From assembly GCF_000300995.1 (NCBI RefSeq), contig NZ_AMRJ01000004.1:62001-126000 (forward strand): a DNA stretch of 64,000 nucleotides, in the 5' to 3' direction. The stretch is from Alcanivorax hongdengensis A-11-3. GTDB lineage: Bacteria > Pseudomonadota > Gammaproteobacteria > Pseudomonadales > Alcanivoracaceae. The translations under genes were made by a program, and so were the position numbers. The notes beneath the pieces were generated by a model. That model was given only the letters and a program-made list of their open reading frames with translations. It ran no database searches and was not told the DNA's origin. Position 1 is the first letter of the stretch, and every line of letters starts with the position of its first letter. This document shows, piece after piece, positions 49,087-60,492 of the stretch.

Positions 49087-50277
49087 TTATAACGCCATCC
49101 CCGTGCACCAGCCACTGGCCCAGGCCCACTGGAAATTGAAACCGCCCAGCTGACCGGTCACATCCAGTACTTCGCCAATGAAGTGCAGGCCCGGCACCTC
49201 TTTGACCTGGAAATCACGGGATGAAATGGCATCGGTATCAACCCCGCCCAGGGTGACTTCCGCGGTGCGATACCCCTCGGTGCCCGACGGTTTGAACTGC
49301 CAGCCCTTGAGGGTCGCGGCCACGTCGCCCAGGCGGTCATTGCTGAACTGCTGCAGGTTGCCCTGCCAGCCGAACTGCGCCACCAGCGCCGCGGCCAGCC
49401 GCTGGGAAAAATACTGTCGCAGCCAGCGCTCAAGGCTGCGGTTGGGGTGCTGCTGGCGCTCATCGATCAGCGCGGCACGGGGGTCGGCGACGGCGGGCAG
49501 CCAGTCCACATGCACCGACTGGCCCGGTTGCCAGAAGGAAGATACCTGCAACATGGCCGGCCCGGACAAACCGCGGTGGGTAATCAACAGGGGCTCGGCA
49601 AAACGGGCACCGCCGGCCTGCGCCACTACCTCGGTACTGATACCCGACAACGCCGCCAGCCAGTCCTTGTCCGACGGCTGCAGGGTAAAGGGCACCAGAC
49701 CGGCCCGGGTGGGATAGACCTTGAGACCGAACTGGTCGGCCAGCTGATAGCCGAAGCCGGTGGCGCCCATGGTCGGGATCGACAAGCCACCAGTGGCCAC
49801 CACCAGCTTGCGGCAGGCCACCGTGCCTTCACTGGTGACCAGCTCGAACCCCGGGTCTTTGTAACTGACCCGGCGAATGCTGGTGTTGAGCTGCACCTGG
49901 GCACCGGCCCATTCACACTCGGTAAGCAGCACCCGCAACACATCTTTGGCGGAGTCGGCACAGAACAGCTGGCCCGGCGCCTTTTCCACGTGCTCGACAC
50001 CATGACGCTCCACCAGATCAACAAAGTGCCAGGGGCTGTAACGCTTGAGCGCGGACTTGCAGAAATGCGGGTTGGCGGAGACGAAATGCTCCGGCGTGGT
50101 ATTCAGGTTGGTGAAATTACAGCGCCCGCCACCGGACATGAGAATCTTCTTGCCGGGTTTGTTGGCATGATCGAGCAGCAGTACCCGGTGACCCTGGTAG
50201 CCAGCCGTGGCGGCACACATCAGGCCCGCCGCCCCGGCGCCGATAACCACCACATCCACTTGCCTGTTGCCGGCCAT
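49087..50277 (-). CDS. HI0933/YhiN-family NAD(P)/FAD-dependent oxidoreductase
   Basis: The protein has 396 residues from ATG 50277, which has GGAG at good spacing; in-frame codons further upstream are less likely. The Rossmann motif VVVIGAGAAGLMCAA is at the N-terminus. The family signature KILMSGGGRCNFTN follows, and the C-terminal flavin motif is FIGEVLDVTGQLGGFNFQWA. The reaction is unknown for the family. It lies 76 nt downstream of cysK on the same strand and could be cotranscribed. Confidence 0.9.
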   Translation of the reverse strand: MAGNRQVDVVVIGAGAAGLMCAATAGYQGHRVLLLDHANKPGKKILMSGGGRCNFTNLNTTPEHFVSANPHFCKSALKRYSPWHFVDLVERHGVEHVEKAPGQLFCADSAKDVLRVLLTECEWAGAQVQLNTSIRRVSYKDPGFELVTSEGTVACRKLVVATGGLSIPTMGATGFGYQLADQFGLKVYPTRAGLVPFTLQPSDKDWLAALSGISTEVVAQAGGARFAEPLLITHRGLSGPAMLQVSSFWQPGQSVHVDWLPAVADPRAALIDERQQHPNRSLERWLRQYFSQRLAAALVAQFGWQGNLQQFSNDRLGDVAATLKGWQFKPSGTEGYRTAEVTLGGVDTDAISSRDFQVKEVPGLHFIGEVLDVTGQLGGFNFQWAWASGWCTGMAL

Positions 50278-50353
50278 GCCCTGCTCCGTCATCAATGGGG
50301 CGGCAAGGATAGCGGGGATTGCCGGCGCTGGCATCCCCCGCGGAAAGTGGCGA

Positions 50354-51322
50354 TTACTGACTCAGCTCCTGGTCACTGAACATATCGGCGAACAGCGGCG
50401 AGCTCAGGTAACGCTCGCCGGAATCCGGCAGAACCACGACAATGGTCTTGTCCTTGAACTCCGGCAGCTGGCTGATGCGATCGGCCACGCACATGGCTGC
50501 GCCGCAGGAAATCCCGGCCAGGATGCCCTCTTCCTGCATCAGCTTGTGGGCCCATTCCATGGCGTCCTCATTACTGACCTGCTCGGCCCGGTCCACCATG
50601 GACATGTCCAGATTCTTCGGCACGAAACCGGCGCCGATGCCCTGGATCTTGTGCGGCCCGTGGGTGGGTTCCTCGCCCTTGAGACCGGCGCTGATCATGG
50701 TGGACGAATCCGGCTCCACCGCCACCGAGATAATGGCCTTGCCCTGCTGCTGCTTGATGTAACGCGACACCCCGGTCAGGGTCCCGCCGGTGCCCACGCC
50801 GGCCACCAGCACATCAATGGCGCCATCGGTGGCCTCCCAGATTTCCGGGCCGGTGGTTTTTTCATGGATGGACGGATTGGCCGGGTTATCGAACTGCTGC
50901 AGCATCAGGTGGGTATCCGGGTTTTCCTCCACCAGCTCGCCGGCCCGGGCAATGGCACCGGGCATGCCTTTGGCGCCGGGGGTCAGCACCAGCTTGGCAC
51001 CCAGCGCCTTGAGAATCTTGCGTCGTTCCAGGCTCATGGAGTCGGGCATGGTCAGCACCAGGTCATAGCCGCGGGCGGCAGCCACGTAAGCCAGTGCGAT
51101 ACCGGTATTGCCGCTGGTGGGCTCCACCAGGGTCATGCCGGGTTTGAGTTTGCCGCTCTTTTCCGCGTCCCAGATCATGCTGGCACCAATGCGGCATTTG
51201 ACACTGCCGGCCGGGTTGCGCGACTCCAGCTTGGCAAGAATGTTGCCCTGGCTGATGCGGTTGATTTTCACCAGCGGTGTGTTGCCAATGGTTTCACTGT
51301 TGTCTTTGTAAATCTTGCTCAT
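50354..51322 (-). CDS. cysK: Cysteine synthase (O-acetylserine sulfhydrylase)
   Basis: The 322-residue PLP enzyme has the Schiff-base Lys42 in [11 protein letters not shown]. It has the substrate loop [12 protein letters not shown] and the phosphate-binding [12 protein letters not shown]. It makes cysteine from O-acetylserine and sulfide. The length and sequence fit CysK rather than CysM. The 180 bp to mtnP show no clear promoter on inspection. Confidence 0.95.
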   Translation of the reverse strand: MSKIYKDNSETIGNTPLVKINRISQGNILAKLESRNPAGSVKCRIGASMIWDAEKSGKLKPGMTLVEPTSGNTGIALAYVAAARGYDLVLTMPDSMSLERRKILKALGAKLVLTPGAKGMPGAIARAGELVEENPDTHLMLQQFDNPANPSIHEKTTGPEIWEATDGAIDVLVAGVGTGGTLTGVSRYIKQQQGKAIISVAVEPDSSTMISAGLKGEEPTHGPHKIQGIGAGFVPKNLDMSMVDRAEQVSNEDAMEWAHKLMQEEGILAGISCGAAMCVADRISQLPEFKDKTIVVVLPDSGERYLSSPLFADMFSDQELSQ

Positions 51323-51502
51323 GGCGCTCCCTCCGTTGCCGGTTGTCGGGTGTGGCGATCACTGTAGAAAGAACAGCCTCGCCGTGGTCTCGCTCAATGA
51401 TCGGGCAGTCCGTGAACGCACCGCCCCGCTCTCTTTGTCTGTCTCGCGGCTGGCAGCCTTTGTTTATAGGGCTGCTGGCAACGGGCACAAGTTCCTGACG
51501 GT

Positions 51503-52798
<1,296 letters not shown>

Positions 52799-52812
<14 letters not shown>

Positions 52813-53956
52813 GGTGTGCTTCCTCAAGATTGTCGTCTTCCAGACCGGTATCCGGGCTCTTGTCGTTCTGACTTATCAGATGCAGGGTGCGCGTCGGGAA
52901 CGCGAACTCGGCACCATGCTCGTGGACAATGTTCATGATTTTCATGAGCACATCCTGCTTGATCTCATGGTAACGCACCCAAGCGGTGGTTTTGGTAAAG
53001 GTGTAGATAAAGAATTCCAGGTGCGAGGCGCCATAGCTGTCGAAGTTGACGATCAGGGTACGGGTGTCGGTTTCCAGCTCCTCGTGTGCAATCAGCATGG
53101 CTTTCACCGCCTCGACGATGGCGGGCATTTTCTGCCAGTCATCGTAGCGAATACCGATCTTTTCATTGATGCGGCGGTTAAGCATGCGTGAGGGGTTTTC
53201 CAGCACGATGGAGGTGAACATGGCGTTGGGGATATACAGCGGACGCTGATCAAAGGTGCGAATGCGCGTCAGCCGCCAGCCGATATCTTCCACGGTGCCT
53301 TCGATGGAGCGATCCGGTGAGCGTACCCAGTCCCCCACCCGGAAGGGCTTGTCCAGATACACCATCATGCCGCCGAAAAAGTTGGCCAGCAGATCCTTGG
53401 CAGCAAACGCCACCGCCATGCCACCGATGCCGCCAAACGCCAGCACGCCGGAGATGCTGTACCCCAGGGTCTGCAGAATGATCAGTAACGCCGTGATGAT
53501 CACCGATACCCGCAGCAGCTTGGCCACCGCCGCCGCGGTGGAATGGTCCATGGGCTTGCGCATGCGTGACGGGTCAATCAGGTTCTTCTCGGTGTAGGAA
53601 ATAAACCGGTTGAAGAACATGGCGATGATGACGATGAAGGCAATGCGCCGCGCCATCGGCACCAGTGAAAACAGGTCATTCTGGTCCTCCGCCACCGCCT
53701 GCAACAGCTCCATGGCCACCGACAGACCAACCACCCAGAACGCCAGTCGTACCGGCACGCGCGCCGCTTCCAGCAGGGCATCGTCCCACAGGGTATCGGT
53801 CTTGATGATCAGTTTGTCGAGAATATCAATCACCCGCATGAGGATGAAATTCACCGACACGGTACACAGCACCACCACAAACAGCTGCGTGAGCCAGACC
53901 TCCGTGGCCGTCTCCGCATTGGGCCATTGCAGTATCAGGTTCCAGTCCAGGGTCAT
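52799..53956 (-). CDS. MscS-family mechanosensitive ion channel
   Basis: The 385-residue protein has four or five membrane helices (about 20-190). The pore helix is rich in Gly/Ala ([26 protein letters not shown]), followed by the beta domain ([30 protein letters not shown]) and a cytoplasmic tail. It resembles the mid-sized YnaI/YbdG type. It opens under membrane tension and protects from osmotic downshock. It overlaps nagZ by 4 bp and hpt by 14 bp. Confidence 0.92.
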
Positions 53957-54975
53957 GCGTTTTCCTCAATCAATGTCTGCGCCAAAGCCTTGCCCTGGCG
54001 GTATCGTTCCTTGTCCATGGGGGCACGGCGTACCGCACGTAGCCCGGCCGCCGGCACCTGGCCGGCATAGTGCTGACTTTCCATCCATTGCAGTACCTGC
54101 TCGGCACCGGCACGGTCGTTACAGACCAGCGCCATGTCGCAGCCGGCGTCCAGCGCCGCCGCCGCCCGGGCCGTGCAGTCGCCCACCGCGTGGGCGCCGG
54201 CCATGGACAGGTCATCGGAAAAGATCACGCCCCGGAAACCCAGCCGGGCGCGCAGCACTGTCTGCAGCCAGTGACGGGAAAAGCCGGCGGTATGCTCGGC
54301 ATCCACCGCACTGTAGATCACATGGGCCGGCATCATGCCGGCCAGCCGCGGCGCCAGCGCCGCGAAGGGACGCAGGTCCGCATGTTCGATCTCGGCCAGC
54401 GGGCGCGGGTCCACCGGCAGCTCCAGGTGGGAATCCGCCACCACGTGGCCATGGCCGGGAAAGTGCTTGCCGGTGGCGGCCATGCCGGCCGCGCTCATAC
54501 CGTCAATAAAGGCGCCGGCCAGGGCAATCATGGCATCGGCATGACCATGGAAGCTGCGATCACCGATCACCGTGCTGCTGCCGTAATCCAGATCCAGCAC
54601 CGGGGCAAAACTGATATCGATATCCATGGCCACCAGTTCGCTGGCCATCAGCTCGCCCAGCAGGGTGGCCTCCCGGCAGGCGGCAGCCGGGTTGCTGTCG
54701 TAACGGCGTCCCAGGGCGGCCATGGCCGGCAGGCGGGTAAAACCATCGCGAAAGCGCTGTACCCGCCCGCCTTCCTGGTCCACCGCGATCAGTATCTCCG
54801 GGCGCACGGCGCGGACCTGGCCAATCAGGGCCTGCAACTGGTCACGGTCCTGGTAATTGCGGGCAAACAGGATCAGGCCTCCGGTGGCCGGATGGGCCAG
54901 CATTTCACGCTCGACGGCGGACACCTCCAGCCCTTCCAGATCCAGCATCAACAACGGTGAAACAGATACAGACAT
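53953..54975 (-). CDS. nagZ: Beta-N-acetylhexosaminidase NagZ
   Basis: The 340-residue GH3 enzyme has the motif [12 protein letters not shown], carrying the GH3 catalytic His/Asp loop. The nucleophile Asp is in [13 protein letters not shown], and [17 protein letters not shown] is conserved. It removes GlcNAc from anhydro-muropeptides in the cytoplasm. These recycling products also control AmpC induction in related bacteria. It lies 8 nt after the YkuD gene on the same strand. Confidence 0.95.
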   Translation of the reverse strand: MSVSVSPLLMLDLEGLEVSAVEREMLAHPATGGLILFARNYQDRDQLQALIGQVRAVRPEILIAVDQEGGRVQRFRDGFTRLPAMAALGRRYDSNPAAACREATLLGELMASELVAMDIDISFAPVLDLDYGSSTVIGDRSFHGHADAMIALAGAFIDGMSAAGMAATGKHFPGHGHVVADSHLELPVDPRPLAEIEHADLRPFAALAPRLAGMMPAHVIYSAVDAEHTAGFSRHWLQTVLRARLGFRGVIFSDDLSMAGAHAVGDCTARAAAALDAGCDMALVCNDRAGAEQVLQWMESQHYAGQVPAAGLRAVRRAPMDKERYRQGKALAQTLIEENA

Positions 54976-54983
54976 GGGTAGCC

Positions 54984-55451
54984 CTAAACAATGTTGACCT
55001 GTGTGCCCACGCCGATCTGGTCGAACAGCGTGATGACATCCTGATTGCGCATGCGGATACAGCCATGGGAAGCCGGCACCCCCATGGGCTCGCTGTCCGG
55101 TGTGCCGTGAATATAAATAAAGCGCCGGAAACTATCCACGTCACCGCCCTGGTTATGGCCCGGTTCCAGGCCGCCAAGCCAGAGTATGCGGCTGAGGATC
55201 CAGTCCCGGTCCGGGTGTTGCGCCGCCAGGGTTGGCGAATGGATCTGGCCGTTGAATTTACGCCCTTCGAACACGGCGCCGGCCGGCAGCCCGTCACCAA
55301 AGCGTGCGCGCACCAGATGACGCCCCCGCGGCGTGGCACCACTGCCCTGCCCCTGGCCGGCACCGACAGCGGCGGTGGACACGGGAAAACGCTGGGTGGT
55401 TGGGCCGGCCAGTTCCAGCCACTGCCCGGCCAATGAAATGGTTATGTGCAT
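54984..55451 (-). CDS. L,D-transpeptidase (YkuD domain), no signal peptide
   Basis: The 155-residue protein is a single YkuD domain. The catalytic motif is in [12 protein letters not shown] and [12 protein letters not shown], with His and Cys in the expected H-X14-17-SHGC(I)R arrangement. No signal peptide or helix precedes the domain, which begins [14 protein letters not shown]. Known relatives cross-link peptidoglycan in the periplasm. A cytoplasmic location would be unusual unless export uses another route. Adjacency to nagZ supports a peptidoglycan role. Confidence 0.88.
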   Translation of the reverse strand: MHITISLAGQWLELAGPTTQRFPVSTAAVGAGQGQGSGATPRGRHLVRARFGDGLPAGAVFEGRKFNGQIHSPTLAAQHPDRDWILSRILWLGGLEPGHNQGGDVDSFRRFIYIHGTPDSEPMGVPASHGCIRMRNQDVITLFDQIGVGTQVNIV

Positions 55452-55483
55452 CCCTGCCTCGAAACGGCAAATGAACAGGAGTG

Positions 55484-56122
55484 TTACTGTGCCGGCACCG
55501 GCGCCTGAATACCACCGACCAGAAACGGTAACAGCCGCTGGGTGATATCGGCGGCGCTCAGTTCCAGTTTGAAATCGCTCTTGCTGATGGCCTGCAGTGA
55601 CTCCAGCCCGGACAGGGTAAAAATCACCGAGCCAAGACTGAACTGCACCCGCCAGAACAGCTCCATGGGCGACACATCCGGCACCGCCCGCTGCAGGTGC
55701 TCCTGCAGGCGCTTGAACACGGCGCCGTAATGCTGGTTGAGGTACTGGCGCAAATGGCCCTGGGGCTGGCTGTAGGCCTGACCGGCCAGACGAAAGAAGA
55801 TCGCCGCCCGTTGCGGATCCTGGGGATGAGTGCCCAGCGCCAGCCGCGAGACAATACCGAGAATGGTTTCCGGGGTGTCCGGTGTCCCGGAGGCTTCCAG
55901 CTCGTCGAGCTTGGCCGCCAGAGCGGCACTGAAGGGCGTCAGAAAGCGCTCGAAAACCGCCTGTATCAGCGCTTCCTTGGAGCCAAAATGGTAGTTCACC
56001 GCCGCCAGGTTGACGCCGGCCTTGCTGGTAATGGCACGCAGGCTGGTTTCGGCAAATCCCTTCTGGGCGAAGAGCACTTCCGCGGTATCAAGAATCCGGT
56101 CAACGGTGCCCGGTTGCGCCAT
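55484..56122 (-). CDS. psrA: TetR-family regulator PsrA
   Basis: The 212-residue protein begins MAQPGTVDRILDTAEVLF, and its HTH ends ITSKAGVNLAAVNYHFGSKEALI. From memory this segment is nearly identical to P. aeruginosa PsrA, which sits next to nagZ too. PsrA senses long-chain fatty acids; it represses beta-oxidation genes and itself, and activates rpoS. Two tandem PsrA-type palindromes overlap its own promoter (56147-56189). No target operon other than psrA is visible in the window. Confidence 0.9.
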   Translation of the reverse strand: MAQPGTVDRILDTAEVLFAQKGFAETSLRAITSKAGVNLAAVNYHFGSKEALIQAVFERFLTPFSAALAAKLDELEASGTPDTPETILGIVSRLALGTHPQDPQRAAIFFRLAGQAYSQPQGHLRQYLNQHYGAVFKRLQEHLQRAVPDVSPMELFWRVQFSLGSVIFTLSGLESLQAISKSDFKLELSAADITQRLLPFLVGGIQAPVPAQ

Positions 56123-56146
56123 CTGCCTGTCCCCTGCTGGTCACAA

Positions 56147-56189
56147 AAACATACGTTTCAAACATACGTTTGGAGACAAGGGGGGTCAA
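56147..56189 (-). promoter_or_regulatory. psrA promoter with tandem PsrA-type operators
   Basis: On the minus strand, -35 TTGACC (56189-56184) and -10 TATGTT (56166-56161) are 17 bp apart. Two palindromes, AAACATACGTTT (56147-56158) and CAAACATACGTTTG (56159-56172), repeat the same 12-bp core in tandem. The second contains the -10. They match the published PsrA site G/CAAAC(N2-4)GTTTG/C and imply autorepression. Confidence 0.8.
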
Positions 56190-56303
56190 GCAAGGCAGGG
56201 GTTGGTTGAGAGTAAAAAGTGGACCGTTGACCGCTAAATAAGCGCATACGTTCAGGCAAGGCAGGGATTCCCCTGTCAAGGTCCAACGATCCACTGACGT
56301 CTC

Positions 56304-56834
56304 TTACCACTCATCCAGGTAGGTGACACAGTGTTCGATCAGCTCGGCCACCCGCTCGCAGGCCTGCTTGAGGCGATCCAGGTCGCCTTCGGCCAGCGGC
56401 GCATAGTTGTCCTCGGCCAGCAGGTTGAGCGCATTGGCATCACTGGGCGGGGTCGGTCGACGGGCCAGGCCGGCGGCCCCCAGCGAGGCCTGCATCTGCT
56501 CGTCCAGCCAGGCAATCAGGTCACCGCGGTCCTGGCGCGCCTGTGACAGGATGGCCATTTCCGGTGCTTCCACGCCGGACTGCGCAAACGCCTGCTGCAG
56601 CGCGGCCAGGCTGAACAGCGACTCATAGCCCTCTACCCGGTAAGTCCTGGCGGACTGACGCGCCAGCCCCACCAGGGCGGAATAGAGGTGGAACACCACT
56701 GCGCCACGCAAGGCCAGCCGCAGAGTGGGAGTGGCTCCGGCCTGCTCGCCGGTAAGCTGCCCCAGCAGCGCGCGGGCAAAATACAGCCGCTCGCGCAGGC
56801 CACTGACTTCATTTTCGCGGACCATTCGGGACAT
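56304..56834 (-). CDS. DUF6586 family protein
   Basis: The 176-residue protein starts MSRMVRENEVSGLRERLYFAR and is mostly alpha-helical, with no signal or membrane segment. It contains RLALRGAVVFHLYSALVGLARQ and a C-terminal acidic helix. A homologue sits near topA in Pseudomonas (PA3009 as I recall). The function is unknown. The 181 bp upstream of psrA that separate it from that gene hold the psrA operators and no gene. Confidence 0.78.
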   Translation of the reverse strand: MSRMVRENEVSGLRERLYFARALLGQLTGEQAGATPTLRLALRGAVVFHLYSALVGLARQSARTYRVEGYESLFSLAALQQAFAQSGVEAPEMAILSQARQDRGDLIAWLDEQMQASLGAAGLARRPTPPSDANALNLLAEDNYAPLAEGDLDRLKQACERVAELIEHCVTYLDEW

Positions 56835-56871
56835 GGGGACTTCCTGATTCGGGGGACTGTCTTTGGGGTTG

Positions 56872-56903
56872 GCGTCAGACGCCGGTTTTCGGACGTCTGA
56901 CGC
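56872..56903. repeat. 10-bp-stem palindromic repeat between DUF6586 and topA
   Basis: GCGTCAGACG (56872-56881) and CGTCTGACGC (56894-56903) form a perfect stem around a 12-nt loop. No U-tract follows, so it is not a classical terminator. The bases resemble those of the repeat pair at 27046-27277. Confidence 0.6.
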
Positions 56904-56921
56904 GATTCACCGTTGGCACGA

Positions 56922-59651
56922 CTAGGATTTCCTTGCGGCGGCCTTTTTCTTTGCCGCCTTCTTTTTCGCTGCCTTCTTCTTGGCCGGCGCCTTTTTCTTG
57001 GTCTGTTCCTCGACCCACTTGCCGTCGCGGTAGAACGCCATCCAGCCGGTGGCCTTGCCGTCCACCTCGCTCATCACGTACTGCTCCTTGGCCTTGCGGC
57101 TGTAGCGCAGTACACCCGGATTGCCGTCCGGGTCCCTGGCGGGGGCATCGGCCAGGTATTTGTGTTTGGGGTCCAGCTGCTTGGCCACGCTCTGGATCTC
57201 TTCGATCAGCGGCGGGCGGGTTTCCCGGTTCTTGGGAAACTTGCTGGCCGCCAGGAACAGGCCCGAAGCACCATCACGCAGCAGGTAGTGATCATCCTCA
57301 TATTTTTCACACTGAAGGTGCGGCATGGGAATCGGATCGGCCCGCGGCGGCGCCGGCTCGCCGTTCTTGAGCAGCTTGCGGGTGTTACCGCAATCATCAT
57401 TGGTGCACTTGAAGAACTTGCCGAAACGGCCGGTGCGCAGCTGCATTTCATTGCCGCACTTTTCGCACTCCAGGGTCGGGCCGTCATAACCCTTGATTCG
57501 GAATTCGCCCTGTTCCACCAGATAGCCGTCACAGTCCGGGTTGTTACCGCAGATGTGCAACTTGCGCTTTTCATCAATCAGGTAGCTTTCCATGGCGGTG
57601 CCGCATTTGGGGCAGCGTTTCTTGCGGCGCAGTTCCTTGGTTTCCGCTTCGTCATCGTCGGCGTTGACCGTCTCCGCTTCCTCGCCGGGCAGCAGGTTGA
57701 GCGTTGCCGTGCAGCGCTCCTTGGGCGGCAGGCTGTAGCCGGAGCAGCCCAGGAACACACCGGTGGAACCGGTACGGATCTGCATGGGCCGCCCGCAGGT
57801 GGGGCACTGGATATCGGTGTCAGTGGGCAGGTTGGCACGCATGCCGCCCACCGCCTGCTTGCCGGTGCCTTCGCCCTGGGCCGCTTCCAGCCGGGCGACG
57901 AAATCACGGTAGAATTCGTTGAGCACGTCCTGCCAGTTGCGTCGACCCTCGGCCACTTCGTCCAGGGTTTCTTCCATCTTGGCCGTGAAACCGTAGTCCA
58001 TCAGGTCCGGGAAGTTTTCCGCCAGCCGGTCGGTGACGATGTCGCCCATCTTCTCGGCATAGAAACGGCGATTATCCTGGCGCACATAGCCGCGATCCTG
58101 AATGGTGGAGATGATCGCCGCATAGGTGGACGGCCGACCAATACCGCGCTTTTCCAGCTCCTTGACCAGGCTGGCTTCGGTATAGCGGGCCGGCGGTTTG
58201 GTGAAGTGCTGGGCAATGTCCACCTGATCGATGGCCAGGTTATCGCCCTCTTTCACGTCCGGCAGCAGGGTGTCTTCCTGGCCCTTGCGTGAGGCCGGCG
58301 GCTGGATACGGGTCCAGCCGTCGAATTTCATGATGCGACCGCGGGCCTTGAGCTCGTAATCAGCGGCGGTGGCGGTGAGCGTGGTGCTCAGGTATTCCGC
58401 CGGCGGCATCTGGCAGGCGATGAATTGGCGACGAATCAGCTCGTAAAGGCGCTGGGCATCGCGCTCCATGTCCTTGAGCGAGTCGGAGGTACGCTTCACA
58501 TCGGAGGGGCGAATCGCCTCGTGCGCTTCCTGGGCCCCTTCCTTGCTGGAATAGGACAGCGGTTTTTCCGGCAGGTACTTGTCGCCCAGCTTGTCACTGA
58601 TCCAGTCCCGGCAGGCGGCCACCGCATCGGTGCTCAGGTTGGTGGAGTCGGTACGCATGTAGGTGATGTGACCGGCCTCGTAGAGACGCTGGGCCATCAT
58701 CATGGTCTTCTTCACCCCGAAGCCCAGACGGGTACTGGCCGCCTGCTGCAGGGTGGAAGTAATAAAGGGCGCAGACGGCTTCGAGCGCGTGGGCCGCTGC
58801 TCGCGCTGGCTGACAGTCAGGTTGCCGGCGGCCAGCAGGGCCTGGCGGTGTTGCTCGGCGTCATCGCCATTGTTGGGGCGGAAGGTCTGGCCAGCATGCT
58901 TGGCCACTTCCAGGCGCAACGCTTCACCGTCACCGGTGTGGGTGTCGCTGTGCATCTCCCAGAACTCTTCCGGGGTAAAGGCGCGGATTTCCCGCTCGCG
59001 CTCCACCACCAGCTCCACCGCCACCGACTGCACCCGACCGGCGGACAGGCCACGGGCGATCTTTTCCCACAGCAGCGGCGAAATCATGAAACCCACCACC
59101 CGGTCCAGGAAGCGGCGGGCCTGCTGGGCTTCCACCCGGCTCATATCCAGCTTGCCGGGCTCCTGGAAGGCCGCCTGGATGGCCTTCTTGGTGATCTCGT
59201 TGAACACCACCCGATCAAAGCGGCTGTCGTCACCACCGATCACTTCCCGCAGGTGCCAGGCAATGGCCTCCCCTTCGCGGTCCAAGTCAGTGGCCAGATA
59301 GATACGGTCGGCATTGGCGGCCAGACGCTTGAGCTCGTCGATGACCTTTTCCTTGCCCGGCAGGATCTCGTAATGCGCGTCCCAGCCCTTTTCCGGGTTA
59401 ACGCCCATGCGATTGATCAGCTGGGCCTTGGCCTTCTTCTTTTTATAGGCTTCGCGCTCTTCCTTGGGCAGGGAGCGGGTGTAGGCCGCCTCCTTGGCAC
59501 GTTCCTGAGGGGTACTCTTTTTGGAGCCGCCGCTGACCGGCAGGTCCCGCACGTGGCCGACGCTGGATTTCACGACGAAATCATCGCCCAGATAACGGTT
59601 GATGGTCTTGGCCTTGGCCGGTGACTCCACAATAACGAGGGATTTGCCCAT
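56922..59651 (-). CDS. topA: DNA topoisomerase I
   Basis: The 909-residue type IA enzyme (E. coli 865) begins with TOPRIM in [15 protein letters not shown] and [14 protein letters not shown]. The active-site Tyr is at about residue 331 in ITYMRTDST. Three C4 zinc modules follow: [16 protein letters not shown] and CEKCGNEM. The C-terminus is a Lys/Ala-rich tail ([20 protein letters not shown]) that should bind DNA. It relaxes negative supercoils. A sigma70 promoter lies at 59695-59723. Confidence 0.97.
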   Translation of the reverse strand: MGKSLVIVESPAKAKTINRYLGDDFVVKSSVGHVRDLPVSGGSKKSTPQERAKEAAYTRSLPKEEREAYKKKKAKAQLINRMGVNPEKGWDAHYEILPGKEKVIDELKRLAANADRIYLATDLDREGEAIAWHLREVIGGDDSRFDRVVFNEITKKAIQAAFQEPGKLDMSRVEAQQARRFLDRVVGFMISPLLWEKIARGLSAGRVQSVAVELVVEREREIRAFTPEEFWEMHSDTHTGDGEALRLEVAKHAGQTFRPNNGDDAEQHRQALLAAGNLTVSQREQRPTRSKPSAPFITSTLQQAASTRLGFGVKKTMMMAQRLYEAGHITYMRTDSTNLSTDAVAACRDWISDKLGDKYLPEKPLSYSSKEGAQEAHEAIRPSDVKRTSDSLKDMERDAQRLYELIRRQFIACQMPPAEYLSTTLTATAADYELKARGRIMKFDGWTRIQPPASRKGQEDTLLPDVKEGDNLAIDQVDIAQHFTKPPARYTEASLVKELEKRGIGRPSTYAAIISTIQDRGYVRQDNRRFYAEKMGDIVTDRLAENFPDLMDYGFTAKMEETLDEVAEGRRNWQDVLNEFYRDFVARLEAAQGEGTGKQAVGGMRANLPTDTDIQCPTCGRPMQIRTGSTGVFLGCSGYSLPPKERCTATLNLLPGEEAETVNADDDEAETKELRRKKRCPKCGTAMESYLIDEKRKLHICGNNPDCDGYLVEQGEFRIKGYDGPTLECEKCGNEMQLRTGRFGKFFKCTNDDCGNTRKLLKNGEPAPPRADPIPMPHLQCEKYEDDHYLLRDGASGLFLAASKFPKNRETRPPLIEEIQSVAKQLDPKHKYLADAPARDPDGNPGVLRYSRKAKEQYVMSEVDGKATGWMAFYRDGKWVEEQTKKKAPAKKKAAKKKAAKKKAAARKS

Positions 59652-59694
59652 TCTCAGGTTCTCAAATGACGGCGGATTACGTTAACCGGCGCTA

Positions 59695-59723
59695 TTTAGA
59701 CAGCGCCTTGGGGGCCGGGTCAA
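59695..59723 (-). promoter_or_regulatory. Predicted sigma70 promoter of topA
   Basis: On the minus strand, -35 TTGACC (59723-59718) and -10 TCTAAA (59700-59695) are 17 bp apart. The leader would be about 38 nt. Confidence 0.55.
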
Positions 59724-59779
59724 GCGCCAGCCACTTTTCGGTGGGCCTGTTAACACCATCCGAATGACGCCTGTTGATC

Positions 59780-59867
59780 CCCCAAGCCCATCAAATCCGG
59801 GCGCGGAGGGACGCGTTTGGTCGTTCCAGACAGGTAACGAATAATGACGAGTGGCGGGGGCTTGGGG
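59780..59867. repeat. Inverted repeat in the topA-usp gap
   Basis: CCCCAAGCCC (59780-59789) and GGGCTTGGGG (59858-59867) are perfect complements 68 bp apart. Weaker matching (TGTTGA versus TCAACA) extends outward. It lies between the divergent topA and usp promoters. No gene is seen in the 393-bp gap. Confidence 0.4.
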
Positions 59868-59984
59868 CTCAACACGCAAGGCCGATTCCTCTTTTCACCC
59901 CGCAGCACGCATCCCGGTAGCGTCAACCGACCTCGTTGGTGCATGCACGCCATAACCGGCAAGCGCGAGAATGCCAATTGCCCC

Positions 59985-60013
59985 TTGGCAAGGTGCTGTC
60001 AGCGGCCTATATA
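59985..60013 (+). promoter_or_regulatory. Predicted sigma70 promoter of usp
   Basis: The -35 TTGGCA (59985-59990) and -10 TATATA (60008-60013) are 17 bp apart. The ribosome site GGGAG precedes the ATG at 60045. Confidence 0.6.
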
Positions 60014-60044
60014 CTGGGGTTAAATCCACTCAGGGAGACAGAAA

Positions 60045-60491
60045 ATGGCCTCGCCGTACCGCAAGATTCTGGTCGCCATTGACTGCAGTGATGAATCCGC
60101 CACCGTGCTGGCCCGGGCCGCCGGTGTGCTGGAAGGGGTCAGTGGCGAATTGCATCTGATCCATGTGATCGAACCTCTGGCACTGGCCTACGGGGCCGAT
60201 GTGCCCATGGACGTCACCGACCTGCAAAGCGGCCTGGTGGAGCAGGCCAAACAGACCGCTCACCAGTACGCCGAGCGCTACCATATCCCCGACAAACATA
60301 TCTATGTGGAGCTGGGCTCCATCGAGAAGACCATCCTGGGCAAGGCGGACAGCCTGGAGGCGGATCTGATCGTGGTGGGCAGCCATACCCGCAGTGGCCT
60401 GGCGCTGTTGCTGGGCTCCACCGCCCGCGGGCTGGTACCCGGCTCCCACTGCGATGTGCTGGCGGTGAAGGTGGATAAAAAGAAAGACTGA
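60045..60491 (+). CDS. Universal stress protein, UspA family
   Basis: The 148-residue protein has the Usp fold: ILVAIDCSDESATVLARA at the start and VVGSHTRSGLALLLGSTARGLV near the end. The ATP motif G-2x-G-9x-G(S/T) is altered at its second glycine (GSHT), so it may be the UspA type that does not bind ATP tightly. It is cytoplasmic. It is convergent with the cyclic-nucleotide-binding gene (1-nt gap). Confidence 0.92.
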   Translation: MASPYRKILVAIDCSDESATVLARAAGVLEGVSGELHLIHVIEPLALAYGADVPMDVTDLQSGLVEQAKQTAHQYAERYHIPDKHIYVELGSIEKTILGKADSLEADLIVVGSHTRSGLALLLGSTARGLVPGSHCDVLAVKVDKKKD

Positions 60492-60492
60492 T

